The notes: generated by a model not told the origin, from the sequence alone. Counted from the stretch's first letter, positions 16,497 through 27,340 are shown. The stretch is 64,000 nucleotides of DNA from Rhodovulum steppense (GCF_004339675.1 NZ_SLVM01000008.1:87883-151882), one strand, 5' to 3'. Numbers and translations are program-made.

Positions 16497-18949
16497 GCGA
16501 CCCTCCCGGTCACGGGGCGAAGCCGGCGCAGCCGCAGCGCGTTCGACAGCACGAACAGGCTGGAGGCCGCCATCGCCCCCGCCGCCAGCATCGGCGACAG
16601 AAGCACCCCCCAGAGCGGCCAGAACAGCCCCGCCGCCACCGGGATCAGCGCGGTGTTGTAGGCGAAGGCCCAGAACAGGTTCTGGCGGATGTTGCGCATC
16701 GTCCGGCGGCTGAGGTTCAGCGCCTCGGCCACGCCCTGCGGATCGCCCGCCATCAGCACCACGTCGGCCGCCTCGATCGCGACATCAGTGCCGGTGCCGA
16801 TGGCGATGCCGATATCGGCGGCGGCCAGGGCGGGGGCATCGTTCAGCCCGTCGCCGACAAAGGCCAGCGGGCCATCGGCGCGCAACTCGTCCAGCGCGGC
16901 CACCTTGCCGCCGGGCAGCACGCCCGCGGTCACCCGGTCGATGCCCAGCTCGGCGGCGACGGCGCGCGCGGTCGCCTCGGTATCGCCGGTGATGAGCGCG
17001 GTCCGGACGCCCATTTCGTGCAGCGTGGCGATGGCGGCCCGGGCGGTGGGCCGGACCGGATCGGCCAGCGCGAGAACCGCAATCGCGCGGCCGTCGCGGG
17101 CGACATGGACCGGCGTTGCGCCGCTGGCCGCGATGCGGGCGGCGGGGCCTGCCAGATCGCCGGGCGCGATGGCGTGCTGGTCCATCAGACGGGCGGCGCC
17201 GACAAGGATCTCGGCGCCCTCGACCCGGCCCCTGAGACCGAAGCCCGGCAGCGCCTCGACCCCTTCGGCCTCGGGCGCAGGGACGGGGGCGGCGTTCAGG
17301 ATCGCGCGGGCGATGGGGTGTTCGGAGCGGGACTCCAGCGCGGCGGCAAGGCGCAGCGCCTCGTCCCGCGTGACGCCGGGGGCAAGTGCCACCTCGGTCA
17401 CCGCCGGATGTCCCTCGGTCAGCGTGCCGGTCTTGTCGAAGGCCACGGTCGTCACGCCCGCCAGCGCCTGAAGCGCCGCACCCTTGCGGAACAGCACGCC
17501 CATTTCGGCCGCGCGGCCCGTGCCGACCATGACCGAGGTGGGCGTGGCCAGCCCCATCGCGCAGGGGCAGGCGATGATGAGGACCGACACGCCCGCGACC
17601 AGCGCCAGCCCCAGCGCGGGGGCAGGACCAAGGGCCAGCCACAGCGCGACGGTGACGGCGGCGACGGCCAGAACGACGGGCACGAAGATGCCGGTCACCC
17701 GGTCGGCCAGCGCCTGCACCGGCAGCTTGGCGCCCTGCGCGGTCTCGACCAGGGCCACGATCCGGGCAAGCGCGGTGTCCGCCCCCACCGCCGTCGCGCG
17801 GAAACGCAGCGCAGCAGGGCCGTTCACGGTGCCGCCGGTGACCGGATCGCCGGGGGACTTGTCCACCGGCATCGGCTCGCCCGTCAGCATGGATTCGTCG
17901 ACCGGCCCCTGCCCCGCGACCAGTTCGCCATCGGTGGCGAAGCGTTCACCGGGCAGCACCTCGATCAGGTCGCCGGGCACCAGCGCCTCGACCGGGCGGT
18001 CCTCGATGCCCGCGGCGGTGACCACGCGGGCGGTGGCGGGGCGCAGGGCCATCAGCCGCCGGATCGCGGCCCCGGTGCGGCCCTTGGCGCGGGCCTCCAG
18101 CATGCGGCCCAGCAGGACCAGCGTGACGATCACCGCCGCGGCCTCGAAATAGACATGGGCGGTGCCGGGAGGCAGCAGGCCGGGGGCGAAGGTCGCGATG
18201 GTGGAAAACCCCCAGGCGGCGCCGGTGCCCAGCGCCACCAGCGCGTTCATGTCCGGCGCCCCCCTGAGCAGGAGCGGCAGGCCGCGGGCGAAGAAGACGC
18301 GCCCCGGCCCGGCCAGGATCGCGCTGGTCAGCAGGAAGGAGAGCACGCGCAGCGGCTGGTCGCCCGCGATCCCGGCCAGCGCGGCGTGGAAGCCGGGGAT
18401 GACATGGCCGCCCATCTCGATGGCGAAGACCGGCAGGGCAAGGGCCGCGGCCAGCAGCGTGCGGCGGGCCAGCGCGCGGGCCTCGGCCGCCTGGGCGGCG
18501 CCGGGGTCGCGGGTGGTGCCCGCCAGCGGGGTGGCGGGATAACCGGCCTCGGCCAGCGCGCGGGCGAGCGTTGCGGCATCGGCCATCCCCGCGATCACCT
18601 GCGCGCGGGCCTCGCCGGTGGCGAGGTTCATGCGGGCCGCGGTGACACCCGGCAATGCGAGAAGCGCGCGTTCGATCCGGGCGACGCAGGAGGCGCAGGT
18701 CGCGCCCTCGACGGCCAGCGCGATCTCGGTGCGGGCGATTCCGAAGCCGATGGATTCGACGGCGGCGACCAGCGGCGCGACGGGGCCGCCATGATCCACC
18801 TCGGCGGTGGCGGTGGCGAGGTTGACGCGGGCGGCTGCGACGCCGGGCTGGTCGGCCAGCGCGCGTTCGACCCGGCGCACGCAGCCGGCGCAATGCAGCC
18901 CCTCGAGCCGCAGCCGCGTGGTGGTCGTGGTGGAAACGGTCGCGTCCAT
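16493..18949 (-). CDS. copA: Copper-exporting P1B-type ATPase CopA
   Basis: 818 aa. Two N-terminal heavy-metal domains carry LHCAGC (residues 18-23) and ATCASC. Eight membrane segments are expected. The metal-site motif is CPC (IACPCAMGLATP), the phosphorylation motif DKTGT, and the hinge GDGLNDAPAL. It pumps Cu(I) out of the cytoplasm. Transcription starts from a CueR-type promoter just upstream, and cueR follows with an overlapping start. Confidence 0.95.
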   Translation of the reverse strand: MDATVSTTTTTRLRLEGLHCAGCVRRVERALADQPGVAAARVNLATATAEVDHGGPVAPLVAAVESIGFGIARTEIALAVEGATCASCVARIERALLALPGVTAARMNLATGEARAQVIAGMADAATLARALAEAGYPATPLAGTTRDPGAAQAAEARALARRTLLAAALALPVFAIEMGGHVIPGFHAALAGIAGDQPLRVLSFLLTSAILAGPGRVFFARGLPLLLRGAPDMNALVALGTGAAWGFSTIATFAPGLLPPGTAHVYFEAAAVIVTLVLLGRMLEARAKGRTGAAIRRLMALRPATARVVTAAGIEDRPVEALVPGDLIEVLPGERFATDGELVAGQGPVDESMLTGEPMPVDKSPGDPVTGGTVNGPAALRFRATAVGADTALARIVALVETAQGAKLPVQALADRVTGIFVPVVLAVAAVTVALWLALGPAPALGLALVAGVSVLIIACPCAMGLATPTSVMVGTGRAAEMGVLFRKGAALQALAGVTTVAFDKTGTLTEGHPAVTEVALAPGVTRDEALRLAAALESRSEHPIARAILNAAPVPAPEAEGVEALPGFGLRGRVEGAEILVGAARLMDQHAIAPGDLAGPAARIAASGATPVHVARDGRAIAVLALADPVRPTARAAIATLHEMGVRTALITGDTEATARAVAAELGIDRVTAGVLPGGKVAALDELRADGPLAFVGDGLNDAPALAAADIGIAIGTGTDVAIEAADVVLMAGDPQGVAEALNLSRRTMRNIRQNLFWAFAYNTALIPVAAGLFWPLWGVLLSPMLAAGAMAASSLFVLSNALRLRRLRPVTGRVA

Positions 18950-18976
18950 CCTGATCTCCCGGGTCCGGATGCACCC

Positions 18977-19007
18977 GAGATAGGGGTTCCAGTTACAGGA
19001 AGGTCAA
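18977..19007 (-). promoter_or_regulatory. CueR-type promoter/operator of copA-cueR
   Basis: On the minus strand, TTGACC and TATCTC are separated by 19 bp. This is the overlong spacer typical of MerR-family promoters. The spacer contains the imperfect dyad CTTCC...GGAAC, as in known CueR sites. It lies 28 bp before the copA start codon. Confidence 0.8.
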
Positions 19008-19030
19008 GGGCCGGTCGCGGGGAACGGGCG

Positions 19031-19951
19031 TCATTTCGGCAGGAAGCCGCCCTGCCGCCCGACGATATGGCCATGCACGCGCCGCCCCGCCGCGCTGAGG
19101 GCGGTATCGGCGCGATGCACGAGGAACCATTGGCGCACCAGCGGCAGCGCCTCGGCCTCAAGCTCGACCAGGCGGCCCGCGCGCAATTCCTCGATCACCG
19201 TATGGCGCGAGATCAGCGCGATGCCCAGCCCCGCCATGACCGCCTGTTTCATCGTCTCGTCGCCATCGACCTCGATCACCCGGGCGGGGCGACCGCGGCC
19301 CAGCCGTTCGAGATAGCGTTCCAGCAGGATGCGGGTGCCGGAGCCCTCCTCGCGGGTGACGACGGGCTGGGCCATGATCGCCTCGGGCGCCACCCGCCCC
19401 TGCGCGGCCAGCGGATGGCCGGGCCGGGCGATCAGGATATAGGGATGCGGGCCGAGCACGGTGGCCTGCACCTCGGGATGGCGCGGCGGGCGGCCCATGA
19501 TCGCGAGATCCACGCTGGCGCTGGCCAGGGCGTTCACGATCTCGTCGCGGCTGCCCACGCGCAGGATGACATCGACGGTGGAGAAGGCGCGCTGCAACTC
19601 GGCGACGAGGCGGGGCGCGAAATAGCGGGCGGTGGCGACCACACCGAGGGTGACCATCCCCTCCATGCCCTCGTTGATCGCGCGGACATGGTCGGCGCAG
19701 GCCTCCAGCGCGGTCTCGATGGCACGGGCGCCGACCAGGACCGCCTCGCCCTGGCGGGTCAGCCGCGCGCCGCCCTGCGGCCCGCGTTCCAGGAGGCGGG
19801 CGTTGAAGCTGGTTTCGAGCTGGCGCAGCTGGCTGTGGACCGCGGGCGGGGTGAGGCGAATTGCCTCAGCCGCCGCGGTCAGCGATCCATGCTCGGCCAC
19901 GGCCTGCAAGGCCCTGAGTTGCTTGAGGGTGACGGCTTCGGGTTTCGGCAT
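19031..19951 (-). CDS. cbbR: LysR-family Calvin-cycle regulator CbbR
   Basis: 306 aa LysR protein: helix-turn-helix in residues 1-65 (LKQLRALQAVAEHGSLTAAA), effector domain from about 95. It is transcribed divergently from cbbF with 104 bp between start codons, the classic CbbR arrangement. In related bacteria CbbR senses Calvin-cycle metabolites and activates the cbb genes. Two T-N11-A boxes overlap its own start region, which would allow autoregulation. Confidence 0.92.
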   Translation of the reverse strand: MPKPEAVTLKQLRALQAVAEHGSLTAAAEAIRLTPPAVHSQLRQLETSFNARLLERGPQGGARLTRQGEAVLVGARAIETALEACADHVRAINEGMEGMVTLGVVATARYFAPRLVAELQRAFSTVDVILRVGSRDEIVNALASASVDLAIMGRPPRHPEVQATVLGPHPYILIARPGHPLAAQGRVAPEAIMAQPVVTREEGSGTRILLERYLERLGRGRPARVIEVDGDETMKQAVMAGLGIALISRHTVIEELRAGRLVELEAEALPLVRQWFLVHRADTALSAAGRRVHGHIVGRQGGFLPK

Positions 19952-19996
19952 TAAATTTTTTCTAACGCAGCTTCGAAGTTTTTAAATTCTGTATAG
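19951..19996. promoter_or_regulatory. Paired LysR (CbbR) boxes in the cbbR-cbbF intergenic region
   Basis: Two 15-mers, both starting TTAAATT, lie at 19951-19965 and 19982-19996. Each shows T-N11-A spacing (the first is TTA-N9-TAA), and they are 31 bp apart, close to three helical turns, so both face the same side of DNA. No good sigma-70 -35 hexamer is seen for cbbF, which fits activator dependence. Confidence 0.55.
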
Positions 19997-20055
19997 GGCG
20001 CGTTCTCATCTAGCAACCGGCATCGGCATCCCGCCGCCAGATTCGGGAGAAAACT

Positions 20056-21063
20056 ATGCAGACGAAGAATCCGATCCGGGATTTGCAGCATATCCCCGCC
20101 GCGCTTCAGCCGCTGATGAACGCGCTTTGCGAGGTCGGCGCCGACCTTTCCAACACGATCCAGCGCGGGCCGCTGGGCGGTGCGCTGGGCGCGGAGGTCG
20201 GCGAGAATACCGGCGGCGACACGCAGAAGGCGCTGGACGTGCTGGCCGACGAGGCCTTTGCCCGGCGCCTGGCCACGGCGGATGTGCGCTGGTACGCCTC
20301 GGAGGAACAGGACAGCGTGGTCGAGCTTGACCCCAAGGGCCGTTTCGCGCTGGCGATCGACCCGCTGGACGGATCCTCGAATATCGAGGTCAACGTGTCG
20401 ATCGGCACGATCTTCTCGATCTTCGAGGCCAGGGAGGACGGCGATGCCAGCTTCCTGCGCCCGGCGCATGAGCAGATCGGCGGCGGCTATATCATCTTCG
20501 GGCCGCAGACCATGCTGGTCGTCACCTTCGGCAAGGGCACGCAGGAATACCTGCTGGACCCCGACAGCAAGCAGTTCGTGCTGGTGCAGGAGGCAGTCAG
20601 GGTGCCCACGACGGCGCGCGAATTCGCGATCAACGCCTCGAACTACCGGCATTGGGCCAAGCCGATCCGCGCCTATATCGACGATTGCATCGCGGGCGAC
20701 GAGGGGCCGCGCGCGCAGAATTTCAACATGCGCTGGGTGGCCTCGCTGGTGGCCGAGACACATCGGATCATCAGCCGGGGCGGCGTGTTCCTGTATCCCG
20801 GCGACTCGCGCAAGGGCTATGAGAAGGGCCGACTGCGCATGGTCTATGAATGCGCGCCCATCGCCTTTGTCATCGAGCAGGCGGGCGGGTCGGCGACGGA
20901 TGCGCAGGACCGCATCCTCGACAAGAGCGCGCCCGAACTGCATGCCCGCACGCCCTTCGTCTTCGGCTCGACCGACAAGGTCAGCCGCGTCGCCGCCTAT
21001 CACGACCTTCCCGAACAGGAGGTCAACGCACTGTTCGGCAATCGCGGCCTGTTCCGCGTCTGA
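20056..21063 (+). CDS. cbbF: Class I fructose-1,6-bisphosphatase (Calvin cycle)
   Basis: 335 aa. It hydrolyses fructose-1,6-bisphosphate (and often sedoheptulose-1,7-bisphosphate) in ribulose-bisphosphate regeneration. The metal and phosphate motif IDPLDGSSN and the C-terminal GGSATD are visible. A GGGAGAA ribosome site precedes ATG 20056. First gene of the cbb operon; cbbP starts 18 bp after its stop. Confidence 0.95.
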   Translation: MQTKNPIRDLQHIPAALQPLMNALCEVGADLSNTIQRGPLGGALGAEVGENTGGDTQKALDVLADEAFARRLATADVRWYASEEQDSVVELDPKGRFALAIDPLDGSSNIEVNVSIGTIFSIFEAREDGDASFLRPAHEQIGGGYIIFGPQTMLVVTFGKGTQEYLLDPDSKQFVLVQEAVRVPTTAREFAINASNYRHWAKPIRAYIDDCIAGDEGPRAQNFNMRWVASLVAETHRIISRGGVFLYPGDSRKGYEKGRLRMVYECAPIAFVIEQAGGSATDAQDRILDKSAPELHARTPFVFGSTDKVSRVAAYHDLPEQEVNALFGNRGLFRV

Positions 21064-21081
21064 AGCCCTGGGAGGATAGAC

Positions 21082-21954
21082 ATGAGCAAGAAACATCCGA
21101 TCATCTCGGTCACCGGTTCGTCTGGCGCCGGCACCTCGACGGTCAAGCACACCTTCGACCAGATCTTTCGCCGCGAGGGCGTGAAGGCCGTGTCGATCGA
21201 GGGCGACGCCTTTCACAAGTTCAACCGCAAGGACATGAAGGCGGAACTCGACCGGCGCTATGCCGAGGGTGATTCGACCTTCAGCCATTTCAGCTATGAG
21301 GCCAACGAGCTGAAGGAGCTGGAGCGCGTGTTCCGTGAATATGGCGAGACCGGCACGGGGCGCACGCGCCATTATGTCCACGACAATGACGAGGCCGAGC
21401 TTTACGGCGTGCCGCCGGGCGAGTTCACCGACTGGGCACCCTTCGAGGAGGGCTCGGACCTGCTGTTCTACGAGGGGCTGCATGGCGCGGTGGTCAATGA
21501 CGAGGTGAACCTGCCCCAGCATGCGGATCTGAAGATCGGCGTGGTGCCGGTCATCAACCTTGAATGGATCCAGAAGATTCACCGCGACAAGGAAAAGCGC
21601 GGCTACACCACCGAGGCCGTGACCGATGTCATCCTGCGCCGGATGCATGCCTATGTGCATTGCATCATCCCGCAATTCACCCAGACCGACATCAACTTCC
21701 AGCGCGTGCCGGTGGTGGACACCTCCAACCCGCTGGTGGCGCGCTGGATCCCGACGCCCGACGAAAGCCTTGTGGTGATCCGCTTCAAGAACCCGCGCGG
21801 CATCGACTTTTCCTACCTGGTCTCGATGATCCAGGGCTCGTGGATGAGCCGGGCGAACTCGATCGTCGTGCCGGGCAGCAAGCTGGACCTTGCGATGCAA
21901 CTGATCCTGACGCCGATGATCGAGCGTCTGGTGTCCGAATCGAAACGCGCCTGA
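21082..21954 (+). CDS. cbbP: Phosphoribulokinase
   Basis: 290 aa class I (proteobacterial) phosphoribulokinase that makes ribulose-1,5-bisphosphate from ribulose-5-phosphate and ATP. The P-loop [12 protein letters not shown] is at the N-terminus, followed by the catalytic-base region [11 protein letters not shown] and the FSHFSYEAN segment. Together with RuBisCO it is diagnostic of the Calvin cycle. The start has a GGGAGGA site. Confidence 0.97.
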   Translation: MSKKHPIISVTGSSGAGTSTVKHTFDQIFRREGVKAVSIEGDAFHKFNRKDMKAELDRRYAEGDSTFSHFSYEANELKELERVFREYGETGTGRTRHYVHDNDEAELYGVPPGEFTDWAPFEEGSDLLFYEGLHGAVVNDEVNLPQHADLKIGVVPVINLEWIQKIHRDKEKRGYTTEAVTDVILRRMHAYVHCIIPQFTQTDINFQRVPVVDTSNPLVARWIPTPDESLVVIRFKNPRGIDFSYLVSMIQGSWMSRANSIVVPGSKLDLAMQLILTPMIERLVSESKRA

Positions 21955-21967
21955 GGAGGCAAGCGAC

Positions 21968-23959
21968 ATGAACGCCCCCACGAAGATCGACACCGGCGCC
22001 GAGGCGCTGATGGCCACCGCCATCCGGGTGCTGGCGATGGATGCGGTGCAGGCCGCCAATTCCGGCCATCCGGGCATGCCGATGGGCATGGCCGATGTGG
22101 CCGCCGTGCTTTACAACCGCTTCCTGAACGTGGACCCCTCCTGCCCGACCTGGCAGGATCGCGACCGCTTCGTGCTGTCGGCGGGACACGGGTCCATGCT
22201 GATCTACGCGATCAACCACATGCTGGGCTATGCCGACATGGACATGGACCAGGTGAAGAACTTCCGCCAATGGGGCTATCGCACCGCCGGTCACCCCGAA
22301 TACGGCCATGCCGACGGGATCGAGACCACCACCGGCCCGCTGGGCCAGGGCATCACCACCGCGGTCGGCATGGCGCTGGCCGAGCGGATGCACAATGCCC
22401 GTTTCGGCGACGATCTGGTGGACCATTACACCTATGTCATCGCAGGCGACGGCTGCCTGATGGAGGGCATTTCCCACGAGGCGATCGACATGGCGGGCCA
22501 TTGGGGTCTGGGCCGGATGATCGTGCTGTGGGACGACAACAAGATCACCATCGACGGCTCGACCGAGCTGTCGACCTCGGTCGATCAACTGGCGCGCTTT
22601 GCCGCCGCGCAATGGCATGTGCAATCGGTCGACGGCCATGACCGCGAGGCGGTGGCCGCCGCCATCGAGGCCGCGCGCAATGATCCCCGCCCTTCGCTGA
22701 TCGCGTGCCGGACGGTGATCGGCCAGGGCGCGCCGAACAAGGCGGGCAGCCACAAGGTCCATGGCGCGCCGCTGGGCGCCGAGGAAATCGCCGCGACGCG
22801 CGCGGCGCTGGACTGGCCGCACGAAGCCTTCACCCTGCCCAAGGCGGTCTATGACGCCTGGGGCGCGGTGGCCGCCCGCGGCCGTGCCGCCCGCGAGGGC
22901 TGGGAGGCGCGGCTGTCGGTGTCCGAGCAGGCCGGGGCGTTCGAGCGGTCCATCGCGGCGCCGGACAAGGCGGCGCTGGCCGCGGCCATCGACGCCTACA
23001 AGGCCAAGCTGTCGGCCGAGGCGCCCAAGGTCGCGACCCGCAAGGCCAGCGAGATGGCGCTGGAAGTCGTGAACGCGACGCTGCCCAACACGGCGGGCGG
23101 CTCGGCCGACCTGACCGGGTCGAACCTGACCGTCACCGCGGGCATGCAGCCGATGTCGAAGGACAATTACGGCGGCAGCTACATCCATTACGGCATCCGC
23201 GAATTCGGCATGTCGGCGGTGATGAACGGGATCGCGCTGCACAAGGGCTTTGTCGCCTATGGCGGCACGTTCCTTGTCTTTGCCGATTACGCGCGGCCCG
23301 CGATCCGGCTGTCGGCGCTGATGGGGCTGCCGGTGACCTATGTCATGACGCATGATTCCATCGGTCTGGGCGAGGACGGCCCGACGCACCAGCCGGTCGA
23401 GCATCTGGCGTCCTTGCGCGCCATGCCCAACCTCAACGTGTTCCGGCCCGCCGATGTGGTGGAAACCGCCGAATGCTGGGAAATCGCGGCGACCGCCAGC
23501 ACGACGCCCAGCCTGATGGCGCTGTCGCGGCAGAACCTGCCCTGCCTGCGCACCGCGCATACCGCCGAGAACCTTGTGGCGAAGGGCGCCTATGTCCTGC
23601 GCGAGGCGGACGGGGCGCGCGACGTGACGCTGATCGCCACCGGCTCCGAGGTCGAGATCGCGATGAAGGCCGCCGACCTGCTGGCCGAGGAGGGCATCAA
23701 GGCCGCCGTCGTCTCGGCGCCGTGTTTCGAGCTTTTCGCGGGGCAGGACGCGGGCTACAAGGCCGCCGTGCTGGGCAGCGCGCCCCGCGTCGGTGTCGAG
23801 GCCGCGGTGGAACAGGGCTGGGCGGCGCTGCTGGGCGAAAGGTCCGCCTTCGTGGGCATGTCGAGCTTTGGCGCCTCGGCGCCGGCCGAGACGCTTTATG
23901 CCCAGTTCGGCATCACGCCCGCGGCCGTGGCTGCGGCCGCCAAGAAACTGATGAAGTAG
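21968..23959 (+). CDS. cbbT: Transketolase
   Basis: 663 aa thiamine-diphosphate enzyme that moves two-carbon units among sugar phosphates in the Calvin cycle and pentose pathway. The ThDP/Mg motif starts at [13 protein letters not shown]. Substrate histidines lie in NSGHPG near the N-terminus and in the [17 protein letters not shown] block. Length is typical. It starts 13 bp after the cbbP stop with a GAGGAGGC ribosome site. Confidence 0.96.
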   Translation: MNAPTKIDTGAEALMATAIRVLAMDAVQAANSGHPGMPMGMADVAAVLYNRFLNVDPSCPTWQDRDRFVLSAGHGSMLIYAINHMLGYADMDMDQVKNFRQWGYRTAGHPEYGHADGIETTTGPLGQGITTAVGMALAERMHNARFGDDLVDHYTYVIAGDGCLMEGISHEAIDMAGHWGLGRMIVLWDDNKITIDGSTELSTSVDQLARFAAAQWHVQSVDGHDREAVAAAIEAARNDPRPSLIACRTVIGQGAPNKAGSHKVHGAPLGAEEIAATRAALDWPHEAFTLPKAVYDAWGAVAARGRAAREGWEARLSVSEQAGAFERSIAAPDKAALAAAIDAYKAKLSAEAPKVATRKASEMALEVVNATLPNTAGGSADLTGSNLTVTAGMQPMSKDNYGGSYIHYGIREFGMSAVMNGIALHKGFVAYGGTFLVFADYARPAIRLSALMGLPVTYVMTHDSIGLGEDGPTHQPVEHLASLRAMPNLNVFRPADVVETAECWEIAATASTTPSLMALSRQNLPCLRTAHTAENLVAKGAYVLREADGARDVTLIATGSEVEIAMKAADLLAEEGIKAAVVSAPCFELFAGQDAGYKAAVLGSAPRVGVEAAVEQGWAALLGERSAFVGMSSFGASAPAETLYAQFGITPAAVAAAAKKLMK

Positions 23960-23971
23960 GAAGGGTCCATT

Positions 23972-24973
23972 ATGACTGTGAAGGTTGCTATCAACGGCTT
24001 CGGCCGGATCGGCCGCAACGTGCTGCGCGCCATCGTGGAATCGGGTCGCACCGATATCGAGGTGGTCGCGATCAACGATCTCGGCCCGGTCGAGACCAAT
24101 GCCCACCTGATGCGCTATGACAGCGTGCATGGCCGGTTCCCCGGCACCGTGACGGTGAATGGCGACACCATCGACGTGGGCCGCGGCCCGATCAAGGTGA
24201 CGGCGATCCGCGACCCCAAGGACCTGCCCTGGGGCGATGTCGATATCGCGATGGAATGCACCGGCATCTTCACCGCGCGCGACAAGGCGGCGTTCCACCT
24301 GGAGAACGGCTCCAAGCGCGTTCTGGTCTCGGCGCCCGCCGATGGCGCGGACAAGACCATCGTCTATGGCGTGAACCATGACGTTCTGACCGCCGCCGAT
24401 ACGGTCGTGTCGAACGCGTCCTGCACCACGAACTGCCTGAGCCCGGTGGCCAAGGCGCTGAATGACGCCATCGGCATCAATCGCGGCTTCATGACCACGA
24501 TCCACTCCTATACGGGCGACCAGCCGACGCTGGACACGATGCACAAGGATCTCTACCGCGCCCGCGCCGCGGCGATGAGCATGATCCCGACCTCGACCGG
24601 CGCGGCCAAGGCCGTGGGTCTGGTGCTGCCCGAACTGAAGGGCAAGCTGGATGGCGTGGCGATCCGGGTGCCGACGCCGAACGTCTCGGTCGTGGACCTG
24701 GTGTTCGAGGCCAGCCGCGCGACCAGCGTGGAGGAGGTCAATGCCGCGATCAAGGCCGCGGCCGATGGCCCGATGAAGGGGATCCTGGGCTACACCACCG
24801 AGTCGCTGGTCAGCATGGATTTCAACCATGATCCGCATTCCTCGGTCTTCCACATGGACCAGACCAAGGTGATGGACGGGACCATGGTCCGCATCCTGAC
24901 CTGGTATGACAACGAATGGGGCTTCTCCAACCGCATGGCGGATACCGCCGTGGCGATGGGGGCGCTGATCTGA
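23972..24973 (+). CDS. cbbG: Glyceraldehyde-3-phosphate dehydrogenase
   Basis: 333 aa type I GAPDH, used reductively in the Calvin cycle. The N-terminal Rossmann motif is INGFGRIGR, the catalytic cysteine is in [10 protein letters not shown], and the C-terminal [11 protein letters not shown] is canonical. The AGG-rich site AGGAAGGG precedes ATG 23972. Its stop codon overlaps the start of the phosphoglycerate kinase gene by one base, so the two consecutive enzymes of the pathway are translationally coupled. Confidence 0.96.
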   Translation: MTVKVAINGFGRIGRNVLRAIVESGRTDIEVVAINDLGPVETNAHLMRYDSVHGRFPGTVTVNGDTIDVGRGPIKVTAIRDPKDLPWGDVDIAMECTGIFTARDKAAFHLENGSKRVLVSAPADGADKTIVYGVNHDVLTAADTVVSNASCTTNCLSPVAKALNDAIGINRGFMTTIHSYTGDQPTLDTMHKDLYRARAAAMSMIPTSTGAAKAVGLVLPELKGKLDGVAIRVPTPNVSVVDLVFEASRATSVEEVNAAIKAAADGPMKGILGYTTESLVSMDFNHDPHSSVFHMDQTKVMDGTMVRILTWYDNEWGFSNRMADTAVAMGALI

Positions 24974-26181
24974 TGGCGTTCACGCCCCTGACATCGCTGG
25001 ATGTTGCGGGCAGGCGCCTGGCGGTGCGGGCCGATCTGAACGTGCCGCTGACGCGGGACGGGGTGGGCGATGCCACGCGCATCGCTCGCTTTGCCCGCGG
25101 GATGAAACCGCTGCTGGAGCAGGGCGCGCGGCTGATCGTGCTGACCCATCTGGGCCGGCCGAATGGCGAATTGACCCCCGCGCTGACGACCGAACGGCTG
25201 GTGCCCGCGCTGGCCGAGGCGCTGGGCCGGAAGGTGATGTTCAACGACACCTGCGTCGGTCCCATCGTGGAACGGCGGGGCGAGGCCTTGCGACCGGGCG
25301 AGGTTCTGCTGTGCGAGAACCTGCGCTTCGAGCGGGGCGAGGAACAGAACGATGCCCGACTGGGCGCGGGACTGGCGCGGCTGGGCGACATCTATGTGAA
25401 CGACGCCTTTTCCTGCTGTCACCGGGCGCATGCCTCGACCACGGCGGCGGTTCTGGCGGCCGAGCGGGTGGCGGTGGGGCCGCTGTTCCTTGAGGAACTC
25501 TCGGCGCTCGAAGGGGCGCTGGCCGATCCGCAACCGCCCTCGGTCGCGCTGATCGGCGGCGGATCGGTCGCGCCCCGGCTGGGGCTGCTGAAACGGCTGG
25601 TGCCGCGGATCAACACGATCCTTCTGGGCGGGGGGATCGCCAACGCGTTCCTGTTCGCGCGCGGCTATTCCATCGGGCGGTCATTCATCGAGCCCGAATA
25701 TGCCGAGGACGTGCTGGAGATCGCGGCGCTGGCCGAGGTGGCGGGCTGCCGGATCGTGACGCCCGACGATTTCGTGGTGGCGGGGTTCCAGCGGGTGGGG
25801 ATCAATTCCTACCCGGTGCCGCTGGGCGGCGTGCGGGCGAACCGGCGCATCCTGGATATCGGGCCGAACACCATCGCGCGCTATCAGGACATCCTGCGGG
25901 ATGCGCGCACGATCCTGTGGAACGGCCCCATGGGCACCTACGAGACGCCGCCCTTCGATGCGGGCACGCGGGCGCTGGCCCAGAGCGTCGCGGAACTGAC
26001 GCGCGCTGGTCTGGCGGTGTCGGTTGCGGGCGGCGGCGACACGCTGGTCGCGCTGAACCGCACCGGGGTCGCGCATGACTTCACCCATGTCTCCACCGCC
26101 GGTGGGGCCTTTCTCGAATGGCTGGAGGGCCGGACGATGCCCGGCCTCGACGCCCTTGAACGCAAAGCAGATGCAGCCTGA
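24973..26181 (+). CDS. cbbK: Divergent phosphoglycerate kinase of the Calvin operon
   Basis: 402 aa PGK-family protein. The phosphoglycerate side is conserved: RADLNVP, DATRI, THLGRP, ENLRFE and HRAHAS. Nucleotide-side WNGPMG, GGGIANAF and the C-terminal AGGGDT are kept. However, the GGAKVSxK loop reads GGGSVAPR: the two lysines found at 197 and 201 in the window's other Pgk are Ser198 and Arg202. In characterised PGKs these lysines help bind and transfer the phosphate, so activity is uncertain. ATG 24973 overlaps the cbbG stop. A PGK gene inside a form II cbb operon is itself not the usual Rhodobacter arrangement. Confidence 0.9.
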   Translation: MAFTPLTSLDVAGRRLAVRADLNVPLTRDGVGDATRIARFARGMKPLLEQGARLIVLTHLGRPNGELTPALTTERLVPALAEALGRKVMFNDTCVGPIVERRGEALRPGEVLLCENLRFERGEEQNDARLGAGLARLGDIYVNDAFSCCHRAHASTTAAVLAAERVAVGPLFLEELSALEGALADPQPPSVALIGGGSVAPRLGLLKRLVPRINTILLGGGIANAFLFARGYSIGRSFIEPEYAEDVLEIAALAEVAGCRIVTPDDFVVAGFQRVGINSYPVPLGGVRANRRILDIGPNTIARYQDILRDARTILWNGPMGTYETPPFDAGTRALAQSVAELTRAGLAVSVAGGGDTLVALNRTGVAHDFTHVSTAGGAFLEWLEGRTMPGLDALERKADAA

Positions 26182-26193
26182 CGGAGGACTTTG

Positions 26194-27258
26194 ATGGCAC
26201 TGATTACCCTGCGGCAATTGCTGGACCACGCGGCCGAACATGGCTACGGCGTGCCCGCCTTCAACATCAACAACATGGAACAGGGCATCGCGATCATGGA
26301 GGCCGCCAAGGCCGTTGACGCGCCCGTCATCATCCAGGCCTCGCGCGGGGCGCGGAACTACGCCAACGACATCATGCTGGCCAAGATGATCGAGGCGCTG
26401 TCGATGATCTATCCCGACATCCCGCTCTGCATGCATCAGGATCATGGCAACAACGAAGCCACCTGCATGTCGGCGATCAAGCATGGCTTCACGTCCGTCA
26501 TGATGGACGGCTCGCTGGAGGCCGATGCCAAGACGCCCGCGAGCTATGACTACAACGTGGACATCACCGAGCGCGTCGCGACCATGGCGCATTGGGTCGG
26601 TGCCTCGGTCGAGGGCGAGTTGGGGGTTCTGGGGTCGCTGGAAACCGGCGAATCCGAGGCCGAGGACGGCCATGGCGCGGAAGGAAAGCTGGATCACAGC
26701 CAGTTGCTGACCGATCCCGATCAGGCGGTGGATTTCGTCAAGAAGACCAAGGTCGATGCGCTGGCGATCGCCTGCGGCACCAGCCACGGCGCCTACAAGT
26801 TCTCGCGCAAGCCCGATGGCGAGATCCTCGCGATGAGCGTGATCGAGGCGATCCACAAGAAGCTGCCCGATACCCATCTGGTGATGCACGGCTCGTCGTC
26901 GGTGCCGCAGGAATTGCAGGACATCATCAACGCCTATGGCGGCGGCATGCCCCAGACCTTTGGCGTGCCGGTCGAGGAGATCGTGCGCGGCATCAGGATG
27001 GGCGTGCGCAAGGTCAATATCGACACCGATTGCCGGATGGCGATGACCGGCCAGTTCCGCAAGATCGCGCAGGAGAACCCCAAGGAATTCGACCCGCGCA
27101 AGTTCCTGAAACCCGCGATGGACGCCATGCGCGACCTGTGCAAGCTGCGGCTCGAAGCCTTTGGCACCGCCGGGAATGCCAGCAAGATCAAGGTGATCCC
27201 GATGGACGACATGGCCAAACGCTATGCCTCGGGCAGCCTTGATCCCAAGACCAACTGA
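26194..27258 (+). CDS. cbbA: Class II fructose-bisphosphate aldolase
   Basis: 354 aa zinc-dependent aldolase joining triose phosphates to fructose- or sedoheptulose-bisphosphate. N-terminal [12 protein letters not shown], the metal motif HQDHGNN and the second metal site in MHGSSSVP are visible. ATG 26194 is preceded by GGAGGA; an in-frame TTG three bases earlier is less likely. A strong hairpin follows the stop and separates it from cbbM. Confidence 0.96.
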   Translation: MALITLRQLLDHAAEHGYGVPAFNINNMEQGIAIMEAAKAVDAPVIIQASRGARNYANDIMLAKMIEALSMIYPDIPLCMHQDHGNNEATCMSAIKHGFTSVMMDGSLEADAKTPASYDYNVDITERVATMAHWVGASVEGELGVLGSLETGESEAEDGHGAEGKLDHSQLLTDPDQAVDFVKKTKVDALAIACGTSHGAYKFSRKPDGEILAMSVIEAIHKKLPDTHLVMHGSSSVPQELQDIINAYGGGMPQTFGVPVEEIVRGIRMGVRKVNIDTDCRMAMTGQFRKIAQENPKEFDPRKFLKPAMDAMRDLCKLRLEAFGTAGNASKIKVIPMDDMAKRYASGSLDPKTN

Positions 27259-27266
27259 GACAAGCG

Positions 27267-27294
27267 GCGCCCGGCCCCGGAAACGGCCGGGCGC
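27267..27294 (+). other. Stable intergenic hairpin between cbbA and cbbM
   Basis: A perfect 10-bp stem, GCGCCCGGCC with GGCCGGGCGC, closes an 8-nt loop. There is no T run after it and the operon continues, so it is more likely an mRNA-stability or processing element upstream of cbbM than a full terminator. Confidence 0.6.
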
Positions 27295-27340
27295 CCGTCA
27301 CGGAAACGCGCGCAACCGGACACCCTCGGGGAGGACCCAA

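Noticed and set aside
17018..19954. A 978-codon open frame on the plus strand opposite copA and cbbR
   Set aside because: Both opposite genes have full family motifs, while this frame gives low-complexity Gly/Arg/Asp/His sequence.
21785..24853. A 1022-codon minus-strand frame across cbbP, cbbT and cbbG
   Set aside because: It is the antisense shadow of three well-conserved Calvin-cycle genes, with no recognisable motif.
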